The translations under genes and the position numbers were made by a program. From Neoarius graeffei (taxonomy: Eukaryota > Chordata > Actinopteri > Siluriformes > Ariidae): a stretch of 64,000 bases of DNA. Below are positions 1-12,375 of this stretch, piece after piece. The notes beneath the pieces were generated by a model that saw nothing but the letters and a program-made list of their open reading frames with translations, was not told the origin of the DNA and did no database searches. The stretch covers positions 47,082,890 to 47,146,889 of the forward strand of contig NC_083571.1 of NCBI RefSeq assembly GCF_027579695.1, read 5' to 3'. Numbering within the stretch: position 1 is the stretch's first letter; each line of letters opens with the position of its first letter.

Positions 1-187
1 TCACTGTACCTGAGACGACTATTTTTTTTTTTTTTGATCATTTCACACCAAATATTGACTTTGTTTCATTTGTTGTGGCTTACCGCTGTTTATAGTATTT
101 TTTTTTTATTGAAACATTTCTTTTTTTCCGACATTTTTGGCCTACAGCATTTCTTTACATGCACCTAAGACTTTTGCACAGTACTAG
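1..187. mobile_element. Tc1-like transposon terminal fragment
   Basis: The segment ends in a sequence resembling the common fish Tc1 terminus (ctaagacttttgcacagtac followed by TA). It is rich in T runs and has no coding capacity. The other end of the element lies left of the window, so orientation and completeness are unknown. Confidence 0.55.
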
Positions 188-1559
188 ATATTATGCTTCT
201 GTTGATTAGAATATAATATAATATTAGAATATAAGCTAGGCCAAAAGTTGAAACAGTGACGCTTTATGGACATAGCTCCATGTCTAACTTCTGGTCATTT
301 TGTGTATTGCTATTAAGTCTGTTATGGGCATGAACAGCAGTTGTACTGTCCTGATGAAACTGTTATGACTCTCAGTCTAAAATGAAAAATCTCAGCTTGG
401 AAGCAAATTAATGGTCCAAATGAGGGGGAAAATATCTGATTTAATTTTTTTTTTTTAAATCATCTCCTAGTCCCATGTGGAGAACAATACAAGGTTTCCT
501 CCCCTGTACATAACACAGATATTGATTCAGCGGTTGAAAACCTGATTTATTGCACAGGGAGTAGGGCAAGGAACCGCTGTGGACCCGTCTGTCTTCTGCT
601 GTGGTGGATGTGACAGAAGCTAGTTCGTGCTGTGGAGTAAAGTTTCTGATACAGAGTTTTTCTCCAGGTCTTTTCAGTTTTGATTTATTCTGGCAGACTT
701 ATTCACAGACATATCACCAGACATGTGGCCTCATTTCAAAAGCCGTGTACTGATTTCACAGTAAACATCTGCACATGGACAGAAGATAAAGTGCCTATGC
801 CCGACATGCATGTTTAAAAAGTGTACTAAGGATCTCATACCAATTACAGTATGTCGAACACGTTACCACAGTATGGCCAGAGAAAGACATACAATTAAAG
901 ACTCAACTTGGCAGTGCTTTTATGGCACTATGCAAAATCAGTCACAAATCTTCATTTAAAATTCCATTTAAACCAATCATCAATTTAATCATCATCCATC
1001 TTCAGGTAGATGAGATCACATTCTGAATCTCAGCCCCAACTGCAGTTTCACACACACACACAGATTGAGATTGAGATTAATAATTCATGCACGGGCGATA
1101 TATTCCTGCATGCCTATTACTAACTGAACCTCGTCAGGATATGAGGTCAGACTAATTAAAAGCAAGCTCATTTTGCCACTACTTGAGGAGGCTTTAGGGA
1201 AGTCTGCCATTTATTTATAACTTCCAACATCCAAAGGAGAGCAATAAAGCTTTCATTGGATTTGTACGTGACAGCAGAAACGGGCCTGAGGTCAGTTTTA
1301 ATGGTATCGATGCATGACACTGAGTGTGAGGAAGGGAAATGTGGGAATTGATCTCAGTCTGGTTATTTGACTTTTACCAGTAGTCTGTCTCTGGGATCTG
1401 GTGAAGCCATCAGAGCAGCATAAGTGTATTTTAAGGAAAATGTCTTGCATGTAAACTCAGTGTTTGTTGACATTAAACACCCTGTTTAATTGTCCCTTAT
1501 TGTGTTTGAGTAACATGTCTGTCCCCTATTGTAATAGCATACTTGTATAACATGTTTAA
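188..1559. other. Intergenic stretch with no recognised gene
   Basis: No reading frame of convincing length, no splice-flanked exon that I recognise and no clear repeat boundary. A short (CA)n tract lies near 1051. A conserved non-coding element cannot be excluded by eye. Confidence 0.5.
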
Positions 1560-1789
1560 GGCATAAGTAATGTATACGCTGTTCTATACTGCTACAGTAT
1601 CTAATAGATACTACATACTCATACACTACATACTCCTTCTGTAAATACTTTATATGACAAAGTTCCTATCTACACTATTCTACACTCCTCACTGTATGTA
1701 TATACTTTATGCTACTGGTCTAGTACAGTACGTATCTAATGTATATATTACATACTCTTCCTTTATATATCTTATACTACATACAGCTT

Positions 1790-2035
1790 CAACCATTCAT
1801 CCATCTATCCATCCATTAGATATAGCGGTTGTCTGTCAGGGTTGCCAGTTTAGTATAGCCAGTTGACCTCATCAGCATGTCTTTGGACTGTGGGAGGAAA
1901 CAAGAGTGTGTGGAGAAAACACGGAGAGAACATGCAACCTCTGCATAGAAAGGTCCCATTCGGCTGCACAGTTAGAACCCAGAACTTTCTTGCTGTGAGG
2001 CAACAGTGCTCACCACTGCAACACCGTGCTGCCAC
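1790..2035 (-). mobile_element. Old tRNA-derived V-SINE-like copy
   Basis: In reverse orientation it shows the SINE head (B-box region near 1970), the core with gtctttggactgtggg, and a ccatccatc tail. It has diverged from the intact copies and interrupts the AT-rich minisatellite. Confidence 0.7.
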
Positions 2036-2109
2036 CATACTGCTCCAGTATCTACTATATACTACATACTGCTCCTGTATATATTGTATACTATATACTC
2101 CTCCTGTAT

Positions 2110-2330
2110 CAACTCTGTAAACTCTGGAGACTCTAGAGACTGTTGTTAAAGTCACAGAGATCACAATTTTCCCAGTTCTGATGTTTGATATGAACATTAA
2201 CTGAAGCTCTTGATCTGTATCTGCATGGTTTTATGCATTGTGCTGCTGCCAAATGATTGGCTGATTGAATAACTGCATAAATGAGCAGGTGTACAGATGT
2301 TCCTACTGAAGTGAACCATGAATGTTTATT
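2110..2330. repeat. Dispersed fish repeat fragment, family R1
   Basis: Contains gtcacagagatcacaattt, then a stretch around tgattggctgattgaataa, ending near gtgtacagatgttccta. A related piece with agaccgttgtgtatgaaaat lies at about 18310-18405. An inverted relative lies at 63735-63921. It is non-coding and probably the end of a DNA transposon, but I cannot assign the family. Confidence 0.5.
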
Positions 2331-2350
2331 ACATACTCCTTGTGATATAC

Positions 2351-2389
<39 letters not shown>

Positions 2390-2439
2390 TGAAAAAGTTA
2401 ATGCTGGTGAAAGCAGAAAGTTGTCAGCATTAACTTTTT

Positions 2440-2856
2440 CAGCAGTTTGTACTACAGTAGCTCTTCTGTGGGATTGGACCATATGGGCTAGCCTTTATAC
2501 CCCATGCAAATCAGTGAGCCTTCGACACCCAAGACCATGTCACCGGTTCACCGGTTGTCCTTCCTTGGACCACTTTTGTTAGGTACTAACCACTGCAGAC
2601 CAGGGACACCCCACAAGATGTGCCATTTTGGAGATGCTCAGACCCAGTCATCTAGCCATCACAATTTGGCCCTTGTCAAAGTCACTCAGATCCTTACACT
2701 TGCCCATTTTCCCTGCTTCCAACACATCAACTTCAAGAACTGACTGTTCTCCTGATGTCTAATATATCCCACCCCTTGACAGGTGCCATTGTAATGAAAT
2801 AATCAATATTATTCACTTCACCTGTCAGTGATTTTAATGTTATGGTTAATCGGTGT
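2440..2856 (-). mobile_element. Tc1/mariner-like fragment, family F
   Basis: The reverse strand resembles the left part of the element at 40811-42015. It shares the terminal motif around cacctgtcagtgattttaatg and the block around ggagatgctcagacccagtc. No intact transposase remains. Confidence 0.6.
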
Positions 2857-3194
2857 ATACTATTCCAGTATGGACTGTATACTTTATACTCTATATGGCT
2901 CCAGTATCTACAGTATACTATATACTGTTCTAGTATGTGCAGTATGCTAATTAATCCCACTCTATATACTGTACACTACATACTACTCCTGTATATACTT
3001 TATACTATATACTGCTTGGGTGTCTACTTTATACTACATATTTCTCCAGTATCTACTTTATACCACATACTGCTCCAGTATACTGTATACTTTATACTAT
3101 ATACTGCTCCAGTGTCCATCGTCTGTGAATACATTTTGTCGCTGCAAGTTAAAACCATATATAAACAATATCTAGAAACCCTGCCCTCCCCTCT

Positions 3195-3986
3195 GGGCCT
3201 GACCTCATTTACAGTGGAGTGAGGCAAAGTGGAAAACTGTCCTATGGTCTGATGAATTGAAATTTGAAATCTTTTTCGGAAATAATGGACAGAACATCCT
3301 CTGGGCTAAAGAGGAGATGGACCATCTGGCTTTTTATCAGCAAACAGTTCAAAAGCCAGCATCTGTGATGGTACGGGAGGGCATTAGTGCACATGGCATG
3401 GGTAGCTTGCACACCTGGGAAGGCACCATTAATGCTGAATGATATATACAGGTTTTTTGAGCAATATGCTGCCATCCAGACAAAATCTTTTTCAAGGAAG
3501 GCCTTGCTTATTTCAGCAAGACAATGACAAACTGCATTCTACACATATTAAAACTGCATTGCTCCATAGTAAAAGAGTCCAGGTGCTAAACTGGCCGGCC
3601 TGCAGTTCAGACCTGTCTCACATTTAGAACATTTGGTGCATTATAAAGCGCAAAATACAGCAAAGGGGACCCCGAACTGTTGAGCAACTGAAACTGTACA
3701 TCAAGCAAGAATGGGACATTTCACTTTCAAAGCTACAGCAATTGTTGGTAAAAGTAGAGGTGATGTAACACAGTGGTCTCTGTCCCAGGTTTTTTTTTTT
3801 AACCATGTTGCTGGCATCCAATTCTAAATGAGCATATATTTTTCATACAATTTCTCAGTTTCACCATTTGATATATTGTCTTTGCACAATTTTCAAAGAA
3901 ATGCAGGGTTTCCATGATTTTAAAATCATAGCATTCTGTTTTTATTTACATTTTGCACAGTGTCTCAATATTTCTGGAATCGGGGT
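3195..3986 (+). mobile_element. Decayed Tc1-like fragment of the CAACCCCGATTCC family
   Basis: The forward strand encodes pieces of the same transposase as the elements at 8927 and 43187: a VENCPMV-like segment, LPSRQNLFQGRPCLFQ and [14 protein letters not shown]. Frameshifts and stops separate the pieces. The right end near 3970 keeps ggaatcggggtt from the terminal repeat, and the left third is missing. The catalytic-region Asp (QQDND) is still readable, while the final Glu segment (SHI then a stop) is broken. Confidence 0.8.
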
Positions 3987-4187
3987 TTTACATTCTGCTC
4001 CAATATATACTGTATATACCAAACTATTCAAATTTGTACTGTATTCTAGACCTGTGCATATTCTACTTGACAGTATATATTTTATACTCCACCAGTACAT
4101 ACTGCATAATACATACTGCTTCGATATATACTGTGTATTGCATACTAATCCTGTATATACCATATACTGCTTCAATATACACTGGCC

Positions 4188-5740
4188 AAAAACGTCACAC
4201 ACGCGATTATTACTTTGGATCACCTTTAGTTATGATTATGGCGCACATTCACTGTGGCATTGTTTCAACAACCTTATGCAATGTTGCAACATTCATTTCC
4301 ACCCAGAGTTGCATTTATTTTTCACTGAGATCTTGTACTGATGACAGGAGAGTCGAAACTCTGTAAAGTCTTCTCCAGCACAACCCACAGACTTTCAATA
4401 GGGTTAAAGTCGGGACTCTATGGTGGCAAATTCATGTGTGAAAACAATTCCTCATGCTCCCTGAGCCACTCTTTCACAGCTTGAGCCCTAATTTTATACC
4501 TGTGCCATCAGGGAAGAAAAAATCCATTGATGTGATAACCTGGTCATTCAGTACATTCAGGTCGTCAGCTGACTTCATTTTATTGCCCCATAATGCTGCT
4601 GAGCCTCGACCTGACCAACTGAAGCAACCCCAGATCATAACACTGTCTCCAGAGGCTTGTACAGTGGCCACTATGTATGATGGGTACATCGCTTCATGTG
4701 CTTCCCTTCTTACCCTGACATACCCATCACTCAGGAACAGGGTCAATCTGGACTTATCACACTACATGACCTTTTTCCATCGCTCCAGAGTCCAGTCTTT
4801 ATGTTCCCTAGCAAATTAAAGCCTTTTCTCCTGATTACTCTCACAAACAAGTGGTTTTCTTATGATCACACATCTGTTTAGTCCCAAACCTGAGAGTTCA
4901 CGTCACATTGTGTGTGTGGGAAATGCTCTTACTTTCACTATTAAACATCATCATGAGTTCTACTATCGATTTTGTATCATTCAACTTCATCAAGCCTTTA
5001 CGTGATCTCTGATCATGCTCAGTCACAATTTTTTTTTGATCATATTTCTTCCGTGAAGTTGACGGTTCATCACTATCCTTCCAGGTTTTAATAATGTGTT
5101 AGATAGTTCTTAACCCAATTCCAGTAAATTTACCAGTCGCCTTAATTGTATTCTTTGCTTGATGCAGGCCAGTAATTTGACCTTTTTGAAACACAGTAGG
5201 GCAGCACGGTGGTGTAGTGGTTAGCACTGTCGCCTCAAAGCAAGAAGGTCCTGGGTTCGAGCCCAATGGCTGGCGAGGGCCTTTCTGTGTGGAGTTTGCA
5301 TGTTCTCCCCATGTCTATGTGGGTTTCCTCCGGGTGCTCCGGTTTCTCCCACAGTCCAAAGACATGCAGGTTAGGTTAATTGGTGGCTCTAAATTGACCG
5401 TAGATGTGAGTGTGAATGGTTGTGTGTCTCTGTGTGTCAGCCCTGCGATAACCTGGTGACTTGTCCAGGGTGTACCCTGCCTCTCGCCCATAGTCAGCTG
5501 GGATAGGCTCCAGCTTGCCTGCGACACTGTACAGGATAAGTGGCTACAGATAATGGATGGATGAAACACAGTAACATCTTTTCCATGACCACAGGAGATG
5601 TCTTCCAACATAGTTGTTTAAGAAATGGTTGTTTAAGAGAAGCTACTCACTGCATCAGTTAGAGTTAAAAGAATTGCTGCCATATTACACACTGCAGCAA
5701 TTAATCATTGTATATTACTTGGAGTACATCATCCAGATAC
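4188..5740 (-). mobile_element. Degenerate Tc1-like transposon with internal SINE
   Basis: The element starts near cactggccaaaaacgtc. On the reverse strand between about 4746 and 4474 it keeps a transposase segment with SVMIWGCFSWSGRGSAALWG, typical of Tc1 enzymes after the first catalytic Asp. A SINE at 5199-5561 interrupts the part encoding the N-terminal half, and the sequence resumes after it. Stops make it inactive. The right boundary is approximate. Confidence 0.7.
5199..5561 (+). mobile_element. V-SINE-like SINE with 12-bp target duplication
   Basis: It has a tRNA-like head with box A (tggtgtagtgg) and box B (ggttcgagccc), the conserved core, and an atggatgg tail. The flanking duplication tgaaacacagta occurs at 5187-5198 and 5562-5573. 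This marks retrotransposition into the older Tc1 element. Confidence 0.85.
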
Positions 5741-6568
5741 CATGGCATCATTAGGCCCTATCACTCGGGGTGATAGTCCTGGGTATTTTGAGCCTAGCCC
5801 CGGGTATTTTGGCCCTCAAAAGAAGTAAAGAATTAATAGAAAACAACTGACTGCAACAGATCTGCAGCATCCAAAGATGGAGAGGGGGAAGGAGAACACG
5901 GGGGAAGCGATGATGGGGGACATAATTTAGTGCTGCACAGTGCACATTCAAACTTTTGGTACCTGCCAACAGAAGAAGAACATTCAGAACTGGTTATAAA
6001 ATGACTTCAAAAAAATCCTCTACTTTATTGTTGGATTTTTCAAGATGAAAACTGATGGTAAGTCATCGACTGTGGGTGTATATATAGAATGTATCAACAA
6101 TGTAACCTATCAAATTATGTTGATCCACAAAAAATGCTCCATGTAGTCTGGTTATGTTGAATTTACAGCATAGGGTCTGTATGATCAGTGTACCAGGTGA
6201 GCTCAAAAGTTCAAGTGGTTAACTGACTATCTACAGTAGTGGTCTATTTGTTCCAACTAAGTTTATTTGACAGGTTAACAACAATTTGTGTTCATAGTTG
6301 CCTTGACATAATTTAAACATATGTTTTAATGCTACATGTAGCCTACGTAGAACCAGCAGCCTACCATTCCATAGCCAGCCTTTGGCATATTAGTCACATA
6401 TAAGGGATTTTTTTTTTCCATGCAGTATTAATGTCAACATAAATTTGTGTTGTCCAGACACCACAAATGAGCTGCTGCAGTCAACTGAGCCTGGATGCAC
6501 TGGAGAAAATGGTATTTATGTGTGAGAGAAACTTGGAAGACATATTTATATGATCATAGTCTTGTGAG

Positions 6569-6785
6569 GGATGGCACGGTGGTGTAATGGTTAGCACTGT
6601 CATCTCACAGCAAGAAGGTTCTGGGTTTGAGCTCAGCGGCTGGGGGGGCTTACTGTGTGGAGTTTGTATGTTTTCCCCATGCCTGCGTGGGGTGGGTGTG
6701 CTCCAGTTTCCCCCACAGTCCAAAGACATGTGGTTAGGTTAACTGGCTACTCTAAATTGCCCATAGGTGTGAGTGTGAATGGTTG
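6569..6785 (+). mobile_element. 3'-truncated V-SINE-like fragment
   Basis: Head and core are present (ggtggtgtaatggttagcac, then gtgtggagtttgtatg), but the tail is missing. At about 6785 it joins a different repeat-like sequence (gaggaggaaacctctacaat). Confidence 0.7.
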
Positions 6786-6931
6786 AGAGGAGGAAACCTC
6801 TACAATAATCCCATAGAAGGCAACGAGAAAACACAACTGTAATGTTCCCTAGAAACTCAGATGGATGTCAGAGCTGAACACTGAAGAAGAAGTCTTGGGA
6901 GATGTCATTTGTGTTTTTGAATATAAGTAAT

Positions 6932-7297
6932 CCATCCATCCATTATCCATAACCGCTTATCCTGTGCAGGGTCGCGGGCAAGCTGGTGCCTATCCCAGCT
7001 GACTATGGGCGAGAGGCGGGGTACACCCTGGACAAGTCACCAGATCATAGCAGGGCTGACACATAGAGAAACACAACCATTCACACTCACACCTATGGTC
7101 AATTTAGAGTCACCAGTTAACCTAACCTGCATGTCTTTGGACTGTGGAGGAAACCGGAGCACCCAGAGGAAACCCACGCAGACACGGGGAGAACGTGCAA
7201 ATTCCACACAGAAAGACCCTCATTGGCCACTGGGCTCAAACCCAGAACCTTCTTGCTATGAGGTGACAGTGCAAACCACTACACCACCATGCCTCCT
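6932..7297 (-). mobile_element. Full-length reverse-oriented V-SINE-like SINE
   Basis: It reads tail to head on the + strand: tccatccatccattatcc, core, then accactacaccaccatgcc. Possible imperfect target duplications rich in aatata flank it. The tail is of the older atggatgg type. Confidence 0.75.
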
Positions 7298-8118
7298 AAT
7301 ATAATAATGTAGCTTAGAACTTGTTTTTGTGGCCCTAAAGGAGATGTGAGTGAGAAATTATATATTTTTATTAAACTGATGATAAATTTTCCTCATGATA
7401 TTTAACAGTCAATCAGCTGATATTTAATAGTCAGTCAGCCTCGGTTTCCTGAGACATTATGGGTGTTGATAATAATAATAATAATAATAATGAGACAGAA
7501 ACTGAAGTGAAGTACATAAATTTAAAAAGAGCAGTGCAAAAATCACTAATAAACATGTCATAACCTTTGAATGTGTGTGGGTGATAATATTTCTTGTAAA
7601 GTTAGATACAGTATAACCTTCCCAACTCATTGATGCCAATCTTCTTTAAAAAATACAAGCCCCTAAAACTTGACTTAGCCCCTGGTCTTTTCAATAGCTA
7701 GAAACGCCCTTGTCCAGATATTTTGGGGGCATTGAAACTATTCATAAGCTTCACTCCTTGTACTACATACTTCTTTTGGATAGAATTCAGTACCAGTAGC
7801 ATGCAAGTATGCATAGTATGACATTACAGTCGTCTTGTCATGTTTGTCCTGATTTTACCTCCACTGATCCATTCCACTCTGAATCCCAACCTACAGTGGT
7901 GCTTGAAAGTTTGTGAACCCTTTAGAATTTTCTATATTTCTGCATAAATACAGTATAACCTAAAGCATCAACAGATTTTCACACAAGTCCTAAAAGTAGA
8001 TAAAGAGAACCCAGTTAAACAAATGAGACAAAAATATTATACTTGGTCATTTATTTATTGAGGAAAATCATCCAATATTACATATCTGTGAGTGGCAAAA
8101 GTATGTGAACCTTTACTT

Positions 8119-8864
8119 TCAGTATCTGGTGTGACCCCCTTGTGCAGCAATAACTGCAACTAAACGTTTCCGGTAACTGTTGATCAGTCCTGCACACCAG
8201 CTTGGAGGAATTTTAGCCCATTCCTCCATACAGAACAGCTTCAACTCTGGGATGTTGGTGGGTTTCCTCACATGAACTGCTCGCTTCAGGTCCTTCCACA
8301 ACATTTACATTGGATTAAGGTCAGGACTTTGACTTGGTCATTCCAAAACATTAACTTTATTCTTCTTTAACCATTCTTTGGTAGAATGACTTGTGTGCTT
8401 AGGGTCATTGTCTTGCTGCATGACCCACCTTGTCTTGAGAGTCAGTTCATGGACAGATGTCCTGACATTTTCCTTTAGAATTTGCTGGTATAATTCAGAA
8501 TTCATTGTTCCATCAATGATGGCAAGCCGTCCTGGCTCAGATGCAGCAAAACAGGCCCAAACCATGATACTACCACCACCATGTTTCACACATGGGATAA
8601 GGTTCTTGTGCTGGAATGCAGTGTTTTCCTTTCTCCAAACATAATGCTTCTCATTTAAACAAAAAAGTTCTATTTTGGTCTCATCCATCCACAAAACATT
8701 TTTCCAATAGCCTTCTGGCTTGTCCATGTGAGTTTAGCAAACTGCAGATGAGCAGCAATGTTCTTTTTGGAGAGCAGTGGCTTTCTCCTTGCAACCCTGC
8801 CATGCACACCATTGTTGTTCAGTGTTCTCCTGACGGTGGACTCATGAACATTAATATTAGCCAA
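8119..8864 (-). pseudogene. Tc1 transposase pseudogene, catalytic half (family B)
   Basis: Reverse-strand frames read NGVHGRVARRKPLLSKKN, KNVLWMDETKIELF (first catalytic Asp), GGGSIMVWACFA, VMQQDNDPKHTS (second Asp) and a C-terminal block ending AVIAAQGGHTRY. A frameshift lies near 8700. The codon at 8305-8307, where Tc1 enzymes carry the third catalytic residue (NPIE), reads TAA, so the gene is dead. The N-terminal DNA-binding half lies beyond the nested transposon, to the right of 10531. Confidence 0.85.
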
Positions 8865-8926
8865 TGTAAGAGAGGCCTTCAGTTGCTTAGAAGTTGCTCT
8901 GGGGTCTTTTGCGACTTTTCCAACTA

Positions 8927-10531
8927 CAACCCCGATTCCAAAAAAGTTGGGACAAAGTACAAATTGTAAATAAAAACGGAATGCAATAATTTACAAATCT
9001 CAAAAACTGATATTGTATTCACAATAGAACATAGACAACATATCAAATGTCGAAAGTGAGACATTTTGAAATTTCATGCCAAATATTGGCTCATTTGAAA
9101 TTTCATGACAGCAACACATCTCAAAAAAGTTGGGACAGGGGCAATAAGAGGCTGGAAAAGTTAAAGGTACAAAAAAGGAACAGCTGGAGGACCAAATTGC
9201 AACTCATTAGGTCAATTGGCAATAGGTCATTAACATGACTGGGTATAAAAAGAGCATCTTGGAGTGGCAGCGGCTCTCAGAAGTAAAGATGGGAAGAGGA
9301 TCACCAATCCCCCTAATTCTGCGCCAACAAATAGTGGAGCAATATCAGAAAGGAGTTTGACAGTGTAAAATTGCAAAGAGTTTGAACATATCATCATCTA
9401 CAGTGCATAATATCATCAAAAGATTCAGAGAATCTGGAAGAATCTCTGTGCGTAAGGGTCAAGGCCGGAAAACCATACTGGGTGCCCGTGATCTTCGGGC
9501 CCTTAGACGGCACTGCATCACATACAGGCATGCTTCTGTATTGGAAATCACAAAATGGGCTCAGGAATATTTCCAGAGAACATTATCTGTGAACACAATT
9601 CACCGTGCCATCTGCTGTTGTCAGTTAAAACTCTATAGTTCAAAGAATAAGCCATATCTAAACATGATCCAGAAGCGCAGATGTCTTCTCTGGGCCAAGG
9701 CTCATTTAAAATGGACTGTGGCAAAGTGGAAAACTGTTCTGTGGTCAGACGAATCAAAATTTGAAGTTCTTTATGGAAATCAGGGATGCCGTGTCATTCG
9801 GACTAAAGAGGAGAAGGATGACCCAAGTTGTTATCAGCGCTCAGTTCAGAAGCCTGCATCTCTGATGGTATGGAGTTGCATTAGTGCATGTGGCATGGGC
9901 AGCTTACACATCTGGAAAGACACCATCAATGCTGAAAGGTATATCCAGGTTCTAGAGCAACATATGCTCCCATCCAGACGACGTCTCTTTCAGGGAAGAC
10001 CTTGCATTTTCCAACATGACAATGCCAAACCACATACTGCATCAATTACAGCATCATGGCTGCATAGAAGAAGGGTCCGGGTACTGAACTGGCCAGCCTG
10101 CAGTCCAGATCTTTCACCCATAGAAAACATTTGGCACATCATAAAATGGAAGATACGACAAAAAAGACCTAAGACAGTTGAGCAACTAGAATCCTACATT
10201 AGACAAGAATGGGTTAACATTCCTATCCCTAAACTTGAGCAACTTGACTCCTCAGTCCCCAGATGTTTACAGACTGTTGTAAAGAGAAAAGGGGATGTCT
10301 CACAATGGTTAACATGGCCTTGTCTCAACTTTTTTGAGATGTGTTGTTGTCATGAAATTTAAAATCACCTAATTTTTCTCTTTAAATGATACATTTTCTC
10401 AGTTTAAACATTTGATATGTCATCTATGTTCTATTCTGAATAAAATATGGAATTTTGAATCTTCCACATCATTGCATTCCGTTTTTATTTACAATTTGTA
10501 CTTTGTCCCAACTTTTTTGAAATCGGGGTTG
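8927..10531 (+). mobile_element. Nested Tc1-like transposon, CAACCCCGATTCC family, copy 1
   Basis: It is 1605 bp with terminal inverted repeats beginning caaccccgattccaaaaaag and flanked by TA on both sides (8925-8926 and 10532-10533). It sits inside a family B Tc1. The empty site is visible in the paralogous stretch near 33085, where ccaactattaca runs uninterrupted. Confidence 0.93.
9289..10362 (+). pseudogene. Tc1-like DD34E transposase, broken by one early stop
   Basis: The frame starts at ATG 9289 ([13 protein letters not shown]-like start) and matches the intact copy at 43407-44429 almost throughout. In-frame TGA at 9358-9360 replaces CGA of the other copy, a typical CpG decay. Downstream the frame stays open. 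It carries HTH-type segments ([18 protein letters not shown]), [20 protein letters not shown] and SPIENIW, so the catalytic Asp-Asp-Glu triad is preserved. The normal TAA stop after SQW has become TTA, so the frame runs on to 10362. Such enzymes bind the inverted ends and cut and paste the element at TA sites. Confidence 0.88.
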
Positions 10532-11115
10532 TATTACATGCCTTGCTCTTGGAATTATCTTTGTTGGTCAACCACTCCTGGGGAGGGTAATGATGGTCTT
10601 GAATTTCCTTCATTTGTACACAATCTGTCTGACTGTGGATTGGTGGAGTCCAAACTCTTTAGAGATGGTTTTGTAACCTTTTCCAGCCTGATGAGCATCA
10701 ACAACGCTTTTTCTGAGGTCCTCAGAAATCTCCTTTGTTCATGCCATGATACACTTCCACAAACATGTGCTGTGAAGATCAGACTTTGATAGATCCCTGT
10801 TCTTTAAATAAAACATGGTGCCCACTCACACCTGATTGTCATCCCATTGATTGAAAACACCTGACTCTAATTTCACCTTCAAATTAACTGCTAATCCTAG
10901 AGGTTCACATACTTTTGCCACTCACAGATATGTAATATTGGATCATTTTCCTCAATAAATAAATGAGCAAGTATAATATTTTTGTCTCATTTGTTTAACT
11001 GGGTTCTCTTTATCTACTTTTAGGACTTGGGTGAAAATCTGATGTTGTTTTAGGTCATATTTATGCAGAATATAGAAAATTCTAAAGGGTTCACAAACTT
11101 TCAAGCACCACTGTA

Positions 11116-12142
11116 TGCCTCCCCCCCCCCCGCTTCCCTTATATGGTTAACTCACTGTCTAACTTTCCTGTCTCTGTTAACTCACTCTCTGTTGATTAAG
11201 ACTTTTCTTGAGTGTTTCAACTTGTTGCTAGTTTCCCCATGTTCCAATGGTGTATTTATACTCTGTACTCCCCTGTGTGGAGGGAAGATATTGCATGTTG
11301 GTGTGCAATTTCTTGAGCTGTAGGTCTTCAGGTCAAGGGATTATATAGTTCGCTTTCAGTTTCAAATTCTTTTATTTTTACCTTTTTTAATTCTTGATTA
11401 CTCAGTACATGGTGAACAAAACTGACTTCATCAACAAGGATTTATTTGATTCTACTTTTAGATTTGTCCAAAAGAAAGCTGCTGTTCTGTTTCCTTTTGA
11501 ACATTAATATATTTTGTCAATTATAACAATTTACATGCCCAATATAGCCTTTTAACCTGAACTGTCTTTCTAAAAGTTATCAACTCTACCCATCATCATT
11601 TTTAATAACACAATATGAAATCTTCATCCTAGCCATGTCATATGTCAGCATAAAAGCATTTCTGACATCTCTAAGATCTCAAATAGAGATTTCTAAGCCC
11701 AGCTTGTAAAAGCAGGTGTGTAAAGGAGAAATCAATACAGCAGGAGATGTCTCTGTCACTCCGTCATAACAGTCAGGTGTTTTGGGTTTTTTTAAGGCAC
11801 AGAAACAGAAATTACAGCCTTCACAGCTTCCTAAATGCACCAGGTGCAATTCAGCGATTCGAAGATCAGCTTTTCAAACATAATAAACAGTGTGCCATAT
11901 TGTAAGACTGCACTTAACAGATATGATTTCTGTACTGTCATTGGGGATCAAATCACTGACATTTTGTCATAAACAGTATGTTAATTTTGTCTTGGGATTT
12001 GCTTATTGTTTATCTCATTTGAATGAGGGGCTCAGGTGTGATATAGAAAGCAGAAACATGGCACAAAGGATATTGACTGGATGTATAGTTATTTACTGCC
12101 CCCTTGTGGTCTGAATGAGTGCTTGGCTTTTGAAAATTAAAT
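11116..12142. other. Intergenic stretch, nothing recognised
   Basis: A short C run lies near 11121. Otherwise the sequence is AT-rich and unique-looking, without exon or repeat signatures that I recognise. Confidence 0.45.
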
Positions 12143-12375
12143 CGGAAGGAGATGAGTTCAAATCCAAAACTTGCAGCGATTGCACCCTAATAAGCTTATT
12201 TATATGGTTACTCATATTAAAATGAGTGAACCTGTTGAAATGTATCACAATTTAGTTTAAGTGCAAAGGTTGCATCAAATATGCATTAATTTACAGATTT
12301 TTTTTTTCAATATCCAGCAACTTGATTTAACTGTAAAATACACCAAATTGCCACTATTATTTGATTGAAAATCTC

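Larger units (their letters stand above)
1560..4187. repeat. AT-rich minisatellite split into several blocks
   Basis: Degenerate tandem units built on tatactacatactgctcc and agtatctactttatac occur at about 1560-1790, 2036-2110, 2860-3120 and 3987-4187. Between the blocks lie a SINE, a dispersed repeat plus a (TA)n run (2357-2385), a Tc1 fragment and a second Tc1 fragment. The same motifs resume where each insert ends, so this looks like one ancestral array opened by mobile elements. Short open frames across it are low-complexity shadows, not genes. Confidence 0.75.
5745..7740. other. Repeat-rich intergenic stretch, no gene
   Basis: Apart from two SINEs the stretch has no recognisable exon. 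Sequence around 5800 (agccccgggtattttggccc) and around 7665 (gacttagcccctggtctttt) resembles loosely inverted ends, so this could be a decayed DNA transposon of about 1.9 kb, but the match is too weak to call. An (ATA)n run lies at 7472-7492. Confidence 0.4.
7894..11113 (-). mobile_element. Tc1-like transposon, family B, copy 1, split by another Tc1
   Basis: The ends are inverted (cagtggtgcttgaaagtttg at left, its complement at right), each next to TA. A second transposon occupies 8927-10531. Joining the flanks across it restores sequence matching the uninterrupted relative at 32059-33641. Without the insert and one TA the element is about 1.6 kb. Confidence 0.9.

Noticed and set aside
500-760. 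Possible exon near 540-690 (gcaaggaaccgctgtggac)
   Set aside because: No frame with proper splice sites on both sides gives a protein that I recognise.
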